From positions 17,637-22,985 of the forward strand of contig DENY01000252.1 of the NCBI GenBank assembly GCA_002359825.1: a stretch of DNA of 5,349 bases. The letters are read 5' to 3'. Positions 1-5,349 of this stretch are shown in pieces (position 1 is the stretch's first letter; each line of letters begins with the position of its first letter). The stretch is from Bacteroidales bacterium UBA2632 (lineage in GTDB: Bacteria > Bacteroidota > Bacteroidia > Bacteroidales > Dysgonomonadaceae). The position numbers were made by a program, and so were the translations under genes. Under the pieces are notes generated by a model. It was given only the letters and a program-made list of their open reading frames with translations. It searched no databases and was not told the origin of the DNA.

Positions 1-209
1 TGGCTACATTTACCGACGATGAAGAGGTTGTGAAAAATGAGTTCAGTAAACTATATACTTTTTATAAAAGAATAAAAGAGCATTTTTTTGCAGACGAGCT
101 CCAATTCAAAGAGATATCAATGGGCATGTCGTCCGATTATAAAATAGCAATAGAAGAAGGTAGCACACTGATAAGAGTTGGGTCAAATATTTTTGGAGAG
201 AGAGAATAG
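1..209 (+). CDS. yggS: YggS/PLPBP-family pyridoxal-phosphate homeostasis protein, C-terminal part
   Basis: This is the 3' end of a gene that begins before the window; 68 complete codons are visible from position 3 to the TAG at 207-209. The first two bases (TG) are probably the end of an internal Met codon, as in the family's usual MGMATFTDD-like stretch. The visible part starts ATFTDDEEV and continues into a helical region. It contains the family signature SMGMSSDY (visible residues 39-46), then AIEEGST (49-55) and [11 protein letters not shown] (57-67), which form the C-terminal end of the PLP-binding fold III barrel. The SMGMS and RVG segments are where family members hold the cofactor phosphate. 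YggS/PLPBP proteins are cytosolic, bind PLP without a known catalytic reaction, and buffer vitamin B6 and amino/keto-acid balance. The protein ends almost directly after the FGER motif, without the longer tail of some homologues. The active-site lysine lies upstream of the window. Identification is firm; completeness of the 5' part cannot be judged. Confidence 0.93.
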   Translation, partial: ATFTDDEEVVKNEFSKLYTFYKRIKEHFFADELQFKEISMGMSSDYKIAIEEGSTLIRVGSNIFGERE

Positions 210-218
210 GACTTATTG

Positions 219-253
219 CAAAATATTATGTATTTTTGTATGAGACAAAAATA
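219..253. repeat. Overlapping interrupted inverted repeats in the yggS/DHOD-like gap
   Basis: The clearest dyad is TATTTTTGT (231-239), a 5-base spacer, then ACAAAAATA (245-253): a perfect 9-base match between arms. The left arm can also pair upstream with AAAATA (220-225) across another 5-base spacer (226-230); C219 could join G238 if one T is bulged. The result is three half-sites in alternating orientation, centred about 13-14 bases apart, overlapping the candidate -7 box. This could be an operator or two mutually exclusive RNA hairpins. The arms are nearly all A/T, so chance is a serious alternative. Confidence 0.5.
231..238 (+). promoter_or_regulatory. Candidate Bacteroidota -7 promoter box for the DHOD-like gene
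   Basis: TATTTTTG matches the Bacteroidota TAnnTTTG -7 consensus at every fixed position. It lies 56 bases before the ATG at 295, so transcription would start near 243-248 and leave a leader of roughly 50 bases. No TTTG/TTG -33 element is found at the expected spacing of about 19 bases: the TTG at 216-218 is only 12 bases upstream. Support therefore rests on the -7 box and its intergenic position. A regulator bound to the overlapping dyad would affect this box directly. Confidence 0.45.
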
Positions 254-294
254 AAGGAGAAAAGTAATTTACTATCTGAAACATCAAACTAACA

Positions 295-1269
295 ATGATT
301 AATTTATCAACAGAATATGCAGGATTAAAACTTCATAATCCTTTAATCGCCGGTAGTAGCGGATTGACTAACTCATTAAGCAAGATAAAACAACTAGCGA
401 AAGCAGGCGTTGGCGCCATAGTATTAAAGTCTCTTTTTGAGGAACAAATAGACAGTCATTCAGAAAAGCTTAATCTTACATCTGATTATCCAGAAGCGAG
501 CGACTACATTAATGCTTATGTAGAGATGAATCATGTTGAGAAATACCTTGATTTGATTCGTCAAGCCAAATCCTCATGCAACATTCCCATCATTGCTAGC
601 ATCAATTGTTACAAAGTAGCACGTTGGATAGATTTTGCAAAAAATATTGAAGAAGCTGGTGCCGATGCATTAGAACTAAATATCTTCTTGATTAATACTG
701 GCCAATATGGAGATAGATACCTCGAAGAATCTTACATAAAAATTGTACGAGAAGTCAAGAAAGTTGTCAACATACCTATTATTATCAAAATGGCTAGAAC
801 TGTTAGCAATCTGCCTGGTCTTGTAGAGAAGCTAGAAGCCTTGGGTGTGAATGCAGTTGTATTGTTTAATAGATTCTATCAGTTAGATATTGATATAAAC
901 GCAATGGAAATAACATCGGGGCCTGTATTTAGCCATCCTTCAGACTTTAGCGAAACTCTCAGATGGACAGCAATTACATCAGGGTATGTTCCTAGCGTTG
1001 ATATTGCGTGTTCATATGGAGTTCATAAATGGGAAGACATAATAAAAGGCATTTTGGCGGGTGCAACCGCAATGCAACTCTGTAGTGTATTGTATGAGAA
1101 AGGATTGGAAGTTATTCCAGAGATGATAACCTGTTTAGAAGAGTGGATGTATCAAAACAATTATAAAAGTATTGACGAATTTAGAGGAAAACTCAGTTAT
1201 TCAAACATCCCAGACCCAGCATTATACGAACGCGCTCAATTCATGAAGTACTTTTCTAATCACAAATAA
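295..1269 (+). CDS. Dihydroorotate-dehydrogenase-like flavoprotein lacking the catalytic cysteine
   Basis: The product is a 324-residue TIM-barrel protein of the PyrD-like (DHOD_like) subgroup of class 1 dihydroorotate dehydrogenases, probably cytosolic and FMN-binding. Barrel landmarks in order are LKLHNPLIAGSSGLT (11-25), IVLKSLFEEQI (42-52, with K45 in the FMN-contact position), IIASIN (99-104), ALELN (125-129), IPIIIKM (160-166, K165), AVVLFNR (187-193), and the phosphate-site region VDIACSYGVHKWEDII (235-250) with ILAGATAMQ (253-261). In genuine class 1 enzymes the segment after the Asn is NLSCPN, whose Cys is the active-site base. Here it reads NIFLIN (129-134), with Leu132 at the Cys position. 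Family members with this change are thought to keep FMN but may not oxidise dihydroorotate, so assigning pyrD would be unsafe. ATG 295 is preferred because an in-frame TGA lies at 277-279 and the N-terminus matches homologues. No Shine-Dalgarno sequence is close to it. oxyR follows 39 bases downstream on the same strand, suggesting co-transcription. The true substrate is unknown. Confidence 0.9.
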   Translation: MINLSTEYAGLKLHNPLIAGSSGLTNSLSKIKQLAKAGVGAIVLKSLFEEQIDSHSEKLNLTSDYPEASDYINAYVEMNHVEKYLDLIRQAKSSCNIPIIASINCYKVARWIDFAKNIEEAGADALELNIFLINTGQYGDRYLEESYIKIVREVKKVVNIPIIIKMARTVSNLPGLVEKLEALGVNAVVLFNRFYQLDIDINAMEITSGPVFSHPSDFSETLRWTAITSGYVPSVDIACSYGVHKWEDIIKGILAGATAMQLCSVLYEKGLEVIPEMITCLEEWMYQNNYKSIDEFRGKLSYSNIPDPALYERAQFMKYFSNHK

Positions 1270-1270
1270 A

Positions 1271-1292
1271 ACAACTTTATGTTGTAATTTTT
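1271..1292 (+). promoter_or_regulatory. Small dyad with T-run between the DHOD-like gene and oxyR (operator or weak attenuator)
   Basis: ACAAC (1271-1275) and GTTGT (1281-1285) form a perfect 5-base inverted repeat with a 5-base spacer, followed by AA and five Ts (1288-1292). It starts one base after the DHOD-like stop codon and ends 16 bases before the oxyR ATG. The stem is short and weak for an intrinsic terminator, so at most it would reduce read-through into oxyR. Its place directly before a LysR-type gene also suits an autoregulatory site. No convincing TAnnTTTG box was seen in this gap. The role is unproven. Confidence 0.35.
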
Positions 1293-1308
1293 CTTATAAA
1301 ACAATCCT

Positions 1309-2250
1309 ATGAACATTCAACAACTTGAATATATTATTGCAGTAGATAATCATCGCCATTTCTCTAAAGCTGCTGAAGCTACGTTTGTAACACAACCAAC
1401 GTTGAGTATGATGATTCAAAAACTAGAAGATGAGTTGGGTGTTAAAATTTTTGATCGGTCGCAATCGCCTATAGAGCCAACTGACGTGGGACGTAAAATA
1501 ATTGATCAATCGCGTGTTTCTATTGCTCAAATTCACCAAATAAAAGAGATAGTTGAAGAAGAAAAAGGAATGATTAAAGGGGTTTTCCGTTTAGCGATTA
1601 TCCCAACAGTTTCACCTTACCTTTTGCCAAAATTGATGCAAACTCATCGTGAGCAAAACACCGACATAAGATTAGTCATTAATGAAATGACAACCAATCA
1701 AATATTATCTGGATTGGCCAAAGGATCTATTGATGGGGGCATTTTAGCAACACCACTGCACGATGACAGAATGAAAGAAAGACCAGTGTATTACGAAAAA
1801 TTCCTGGCATACATATCTCCTAATGAACGTTTTCTATATGCTAAAACATCATTGGAGGAGTCTGATTTGAATGGTGCTCAATTATGGTTGCTTGACGAAG
1901 TGCATTGTTTTAGAACACAAATACTCAACCTGTGTAAACTTAAAAGTAAAAACTACGTAAACTCTGCATTTACTTATGAAGCAGGAAGTATTGAAACACT
2001 CATTAATATAGTTGACAAAAACAATGGTATAACTGTAATACCTGAAATGGCTCTTTCACATTTAACTGAGGAGCAAAAGCTGAATGTCCGCTTTTTCAAA
2101 AAAAATAAACCTGTGAGAGAAATAAGTCTAATTACAAGAAAAGACTTCTTACGTGAACGATTAATTGAAATAATTGAAGAAGAGATTAAAATGTCAGTTC
2201 CAGCATCACTACAAGACAAAAAACTATTAAAAGAAATAGTCGCGATCTAA
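1309..2250 (+). CDS. oxyR: OxyR-type hydrogen-peroxide-sensing LysR-family transcription regulator
   Basis: This 313-residue protein has the usual length and order of an OxyR. An N-terminal winged helix-turn-helix (residues 1-60; core FSKAAEATFVTQPTLSMMIQ, 18-37) is followed by a linker helix (about 60-90) and a two-lobed sensor domain from about 91. The match to E. coli OxyR is close at functional positions. IPTVSPYLLP (98-107) contains T100, which helps hold peroxide. LLDEVHCFRTQILNLC (194-209) contains H199, C200 and C209, corresponding to the E. coli C199/C208 pair that forms the disulfide on oxidation, with the same 9-residue spacing. R270 falls in the conserved basic strand PVREISLITR. 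In family members, oxidation switches DNA binding to activate catalase, peroxiredoxin and Dps-type genes; the targets here are not visible. ATG 1309 gives the canonical MNIQQLEYI start, with no clear Shine-Dalgarno sequence. The gene may be transcribed with the DHOD-like gene upstream, and it converges on rpoC. Confidence 0.94.
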   Translation: MNIQQLEYIIAVDNHRHFSKAAEATFVTQPTLSMMIQKLEDELGVKIFDRSQSPIEPTDVGRKIIDQSRVSIAQIHQIKEIVEEEKGMIKGVFRLAIIPTVSPYLLPKLMQTHREQNTDIRLVINEMTTNQILSGLAKGSIDGGILATPLHDDRMKERPVYYEKFLAYISPNERFLYAKTSLEESDLNGAQLWLLDEVHCFRTQILNLCKLKSKNYVNSAFTYEAGSIETLINIVDKNNGITVIPEMALSHLTEEQKLNVRFFKKNKPVREISLITRKDFLRERLIEIIEEEIKMSVPASLQDKKLLKEIVAI

Positions 2251-2268
2251 CAATTAAATTTTTCGATA

Positions 2269-2291
2269 CAAATATTTGATTTGAACAAATC
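2269..2291. repeat. Short CAAAT/ATTTG palindrome cluster downstream of oxyR
   Basis: CAAATATTTG (2269-2278) is a perfect 10-base palindrome. It shares its last base with a second dyad, GATTTG-AA-CAAATC (2278-2291), which has 6-base arms. Together they place four CAAAT/ATTTG units in 23 bases between the oxyR stop codon and the shared terminator. The cluster could be a protein-binding site or part of the oxyR mRNA 3' end. In DNA this AT-rich it may also be chance; I assign no function. Confidence 0.3.
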
Positions 2292-2302
2292 TAAGGCAAT
2301 GT

Positions 2303-2349
2303 ATAGACATAAAAAAAACTGCTCCGAGGAGCAGTTTTTTTATGTCTAT
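2303..2349. terminator. Bidirectional intrinsic terminator between oxyR and rpoC
   Basis: The core is CTGCTC (2319-2324), loop CGAG, GAGCAG (2329-2334), flanked by eight As on the left (2311-2318) and seven Ts on the right (2335-2341). Read on either strand it is a GC-rich stem followed by a U-tract, so it can end both oxyR (stop at 2250) and rpoC (stop at 2367-2369, only 17 bases away). Symmetry continues beyond the A/T tracts: ATAGACAT (2303-2310) is the exact reverse complement of ATGTCTAT (2342-2349). Apart from one unpaired A, the whole 47 bases form one long inverted repeat. The tetraloop is closed by C-G pairs. Confidence 0.94.
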
Positions 2350-2366
2350 TTTATTATCAATCTAAA

Positions 2367-5349
2367 TTATTCTTCCTCCACAAGCATAGAATCCTTTGGT
2401 GAAATTTTCTCGTAATCATCCTTAGATCCAACAACTAACTTATCAAAAGAACGTTGACCCGTTCCTGCAGGAATTAGATGACCACAAATAACATTTTCTT
2501 TTAATCCTTCGAGGTAATCAATTTTGCCATGAATTGCTGCATCATTCAACACCTTGGTGGTTTCCTGAAAAGATGCTGCGGAAATAAAGCTTGTAGTCTG
2601 TAAAGCTGCTCTTGTAATACCTTGTAAAACTTGATTGGCAGTTGCAGGTATCGCATCGCGACTCTCAACTAGTTTCAAATCTCTACGTTTCAGAGAACTA
2701 TTCTCATCACGTAATTTTCTAACAGTAACAATCTGTCCGGGTTCAAATATTTCGGAGTCTCCTTTTTCAGTCACAACCCTTTTAGCCCATATGCGATCGT
2801 TCTCTTCCATGATTTCGTGTTTGTCAACGAGCTTTTGTTCGAGGAAACGTGTGTCTCCTGGTTCAATTACTTCAACTTTACGCATCATTTGACGGACAAT
2901 CACCTCAAAGTGTTTATCATTTATCTTCACACCTTGCAAACGATAAACATCTTGAACTTCGTTTACAATGTACTCTTGAACAGCAGTTGGACCTTTAATA
3001 GCCAAGATATCTGCAGGAGTAATTGCTCCATCCGAAAGTGGCAAGCCAGCACGCACATAGTCATTCTCTTGAACAAGTATTTGTTTAGATAATGGAACTA
3101 AGTACTTCTTAGTTTCTCCAAGCTTAGAGGTAATTATAATTTCTTGATTTGCTCGTTTGATTTTACCGAAACTAACCTCTCCGTCTATTTCAGAGACTAC
3201 AGCTGGGTTAGAGGGATTTCTAGCCTCAAAGAGTTCCGTTACTCTTGGTAGTCCTCCAGTAATATCACCAGATTTACCTACTGCTCTTGGTATTTTTACT
3301 AAAATATCTCCACTATTGATTACATCATTTTCATTCTTTACAAGATGGGCACCTAATGGCAAAGAATAAGTACGCAAAATATCATCATCATCATTTAAAA
3401 TATGAGCTGATGGTGCTTTTGTTTTATCACGTGATTCAACAATTACTTTTTCTTTTAGTCCAGTTTGCTCGTCTGACTCAACTTTGTAAGTAACATTTTC
3501 TATAAAGTTCTCAAACTTTATTCTACCTGTTGCTTCAGATACTATAATAGCATTAAATGGATCCCACTCGCAAATTAAATCTCCCTTATTTACTTTATCA
3601 TTATTATTGAAATAAAGTTTTGCTCCATAAGGTACATTATGAGATAACAAAATAATCTTTGTATTTGGATCAACTACACGCATTTCCACCAAACGACTAA
3701 CAACAACTTTGTGGGTATTACCCTCGGCATCTGTTGAATCTACTGTGCGTAAATCATCCATTTCAAGAATACCCTCATACTTTGTGACAATACGATTCTC
3801 TGACGCAATGTTAGAAGCAATACCTCCAACATGGAAAGTACGTAAAGTCAACTGAGTTCCCGGTTCTCCAATTGATTGAGCTGCAATTACTCCAATAGCT
3901 TCACCTCGCTGAACCATGTGTCCACTTGCTAAATTACGTCCATAACATTTTGCACAAACTCCTTGGCGTGACTCACAAGTAAGTACTGAACGTATTTCAA
4001 CACGTTCAATTGGTGAGTTTTCAATTTTCATTGCAACATCTTCAGTAATCTCTTCACCTGAACTTAAAATAAGATCTCCAGTTTGCGGGTGATGAATATC
4101 GTGAACAGATACTCTTCCTAAGATTCTTTCGTAAAGCGAAGCAACTACCTCATCATTATTCTTTAAAGCTGAAGCAATTAATCCACGCAATGTTCCACAG
4201 TCGTGTTCTGTAACAGTTACATCCTGAGAAACGTCTACAAGGCGACGTGTTAGATATCCAGCATCTGCAGTTTTAAGTGCAGTATCCGCCAAACCTTTAC
4301 GAGCACCGTGCGTAGAAATAAAATACTCTAGAACTGATAATCCCTCTTTAAAGTTCGCAAGAATTGGGTTTTCAATAATTTGACCACCCTCAGCACCACT
4401 TTTTTGAGGTTTAGCCATCAGTCCACGCATTCCGGATAACTGGCGAATTTGTTCTCGAGATCCACGAGCTCCGGAATCCAACATCATAAAAACAGAGTTG
4501 AAACCTTGATCGTCTTCAGCAATTTGCTTCATCAAAGTATTAGACAACTTAGAGTTAATATGTGTCCAAGTATCAATAATTTGATTATATCTTTCATTAT
4601 ATGTAATGAAACCCATATTGTAGTTATCCAATATTTGCTCCACTTCAGCATAACCTTGGTCTATAAACTCTTGTTTCTCTTTAGGAATTATAATATCGTC
4701 AAGATTGAAAGATAATCCTCCCTTGAATGCCATATTGAATCCTAAATCTTTAATATCATCTAGATATTGAGCAGTACGAGCAACTCCACAAGTCTTAATT
4801 ACTTTACCAATAATATCTCGTAGTGATTTTTTGGAAAGTAATTCATTAATGTAACCTACTTCTTTTGGAATGTACTCGTTTGTAATTACTCTACCTACTG
4901 AAGTTTCGTGTATTTTACGAATTAGATTTCCTTCATCATCAACATCATCAACAACAACTTTTACCAAAGCATGAATTGCTACTTTTCCTTCATTGTAGGC
5001 AATAATAGCTTCTTCTTCTCCATAAAATGTCATACCTTCACCTTTTGATCCTGGTCGTATTTTTGTTATGTAATACAATCCCAAGACCATATCTTGTGAG
5101 GGAACAGTTATCGGCGCTCCATTTGCAGGATTAAGAATATTATGTGATGCCAACATCAATAATTGGGCTTCCAATATCGCATCATTTCCTAATGGAAGAT
5201 GTACAGCCATTTGGTCACCATCAAAGTCAGCATTAAAAGCAGTACATGCAAGTGGATGTAATTGAATTGCTTTACCCTCAATCATTTTAGGTTGAAAAGC
5301 CTGAATTCCTAAACGGTGAAGTGTTGGAGCACGGTTAAGTAGAACGGGA
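2367..5349 (-). CDS. rpoC: DNA-directed RNA polymerase subunit beta', C-terminal two-thirds
   Basis: The gene enters from the right edge and stops with TAA (2367-2369 complement); 993 complete residues are visible, numbered here from the Pro codon at 5348-5346. The first Met codon, at 5285, is internal: the frame is open upstream and reads [21 protein letters not shown]. Landmarks in order are NADFDGDQM with the three catalytic Mg-binding Asp (41, 43, 45); the F-loop region [18 protein letters not shown] (about 292-309); the bridge helix around [19 protein letters not shown] (347-365); the second zinc site C384, C458, C465, C468; and the trigger loop [19 protein letters not shown] (491-509, R503 and H506). 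A roughly 180-residue insertion resembling E. coli SI3 comes next (about 513-694), then the trigger-loop return [18 protein letters not shown]. The C-terminal clamp and omega-contacting part include [12 protein letters not shown] (920-931) and [17 protein letters not shown] (948-964). A linker before LQGIT (908-912) is about 40 residues longer than in E. coli, a Bacteroidota trait. This is the essential catalytic subunit of transcription; rpoB would be expected upstream, outside the window. The visible frame is intact. Confidence 0.98.
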   Translation of the reverse strand, partial: PVLLNRAPTLHRLGIQAFQPKMIEGKAIQLHPLACTAFNADFDGDQMAVHLPLGNDAILEAQLLMLASHNILNPANGAPITVPSQDMVLGLYYITKIRPGSKGEGMTFYGEEEAIIAYNEGKVAIHALVKVVVDDVDDEGNLIRKIHETSVGRVITNEYIPKEVGYINELLSKKSLRDIIGKVIKTCGVARTAQYLDDIKDLGFNMAFKGGLSFNLDDIIIPKEKQEFIDQGYAEVEQILDNYNMGFITYNERYNQIIDTWTHINSKLSNTLMKQIAEDDQGFNSVFMMLDSGARGSREQIRQLSGMRGLMAKPQKSGAEGGQIIENPILANFKEGLSVLEYFISTHGARKGLADTALKTADAGYLTRRLVDVSQDVTVTEHDCGTLRGLIASALKNNDEVVASLYERILGRVSVHDIHHPQTGDLILSSGEEITEDVAMKIENSPIERVEIRSVLTCESRQGVCAKCYGRNLASGHMVQRGEAIGVIAAQSIGEPGTQLTLRTFHVGGIASNIASENRIVTKYEGILEMDDLRTVDSTDAEGNTHKVVVSRLVEMRVVDPNTKIILLSHNVPYGAKLYFNNNDKVNKGDLICEWDPFNAIIVSEATGRIKFENFIENVTYKVESDEQTGLKEKVIVESRDKTKAPSAHILNDDDDILRTYSLPLGAHLVKNENDVINSGDILVKIPRAVGKSGDITGGLPRVTELFEARNPSNPAVVSEIDGEVSFGKIKRANQEIIITSKLGETKKYLVPLSKQILVQENDYVRAGLPLSDGAITPADILAIKGPTAVQEYIVNEVQDVYRLQGVKINDKHFEVIVRQMMRKVEVIEPGDTRFLEQKLVDKHEIMEENDRIWAKRVVTEKGDSEIFEPGQIVTVRKLRDENSSLKRRDLKLVESRDAIPATANQVLQGITRAALQTTSFISAASFQETTKVLNDAAIHGKIDYLEGLKENVICGHLIPAGTGQRSFDKLVVGSKDDYEKISPKDSMLVEEE

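Noticed and set aside
254..259. AAGGAG as a Shine-Dalgarno sequence for the DHOD-like gene
   Set aside because: It is 35 bases before the ATG at 295, far too distant, and no closer start codon follows it in any frame. Bacteroidota commonly lack Shine-Dalgarno sequences.
295..1269. Assigning the DHOD-like gene as pyrD
   Set aside because: The active-site NxSCPN loop is not present, so the pyrimidine-pathway reaction is not supported by the sequence.
1974..2219. 81-codon open frame on the - strand inside oxyR
   Set aside because: It lies wholly antisense to a strongly supported LysR-family gene. Its translation is Ser/Ile/Leu-rich with no recognisable domain.
2303..2349. ATAG...CTAT outer arms of the terminator as an OxyR operator
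   Set aside because: OxyR sites use ATAG/CTAT elements at about 10-base spacing upstream of promoters. Here they are 47 bases apart end to end, at a convergent 3' junction, around an obvious terminator.
2635..3369. Open frames of 70-91 codons on the + strand opposite rpoC (2635-2892, 2817-3092, 3157-3369)
   Set aside because: All are antisense to highly conserved beta' coding sequence. They have low-complexity Ser/Phe/Thr-rich translations and no promoter or gene-like start context.
4449..4715. 88-codon open frame on the + strand opposite rpoC
   Set aside because: It is antisense to the conserved region just before the bridge helix. The translation resembles no known family.
5283..5285. ATG on the - strand as the start of rpoC
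   Set aside because: The frame stays open upstream to the window edge and reads conserved beta' sequence ([14 protein letters not shown]...), so this Met is internal and the gene is only truncated by the window.

Overview
The window is AT-rich bacterial chromosome and looks like a member of the Bacteroidota, probably Bacteroidales. Three things point there. The RpoC C-terminal region has the Bacteroidota-style long linker before its final helices. None of the starts visible in the window has a well-placed Shine-Dalgarno sequence. The one promoter element I can support is a TAnnTTTG-type -7 box, the form used by the Bacteroidota primary sigma factor. The species cannot be named from this sequence.

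Layout: on the + strand, the last 68 codons of a YggS/PLPBP-family pyridoxal-phosphate homeostasis protein (1-209) are followed by an 85-base gap. The gap holds a promoter-like box embedded in overlapping inverted repeats. Next come a dihydroorotate-dehydrogenase-like flavoprotein (295-1269) and, 39 bases on, an OxyR-type LysR regulator (1309-2250). The - strand carries the 3' two-thirds or so of rpoC, the RNA polymerase beta' subunit gene, which enters from the right edge and ends at 2367. oxyR and rpoC converge on one symmetrical hairpin (2303-2349) that should terminate transcription from both sides.

The DHOD-like gene and oxyR are close and co-directional, so they may be one transcription unit. 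The DHOD-like protein keeps the barrel scaffold and putative FMN-contact residues but has lost the class 1 DHOD active-site cysteine, so it is unlikely to be the pyrimidine-pathway enzyme. OxyR keeps the peroxide-sensing cysteine pair (C200/C209). A link between the flavoprotein and peroxide or redox control is possible but rests on proximity only. YggS and RpoC are housekeeping genes.

I found no mobile element, CRISPR array, tRNA, rRNA or clear novel system. The points most worth following are the overlapping dyads before the DHOD-like gene, the unusually extended bidirectional terminator, and the pairing of a catalytically altered DHOD homologue with OxyR.
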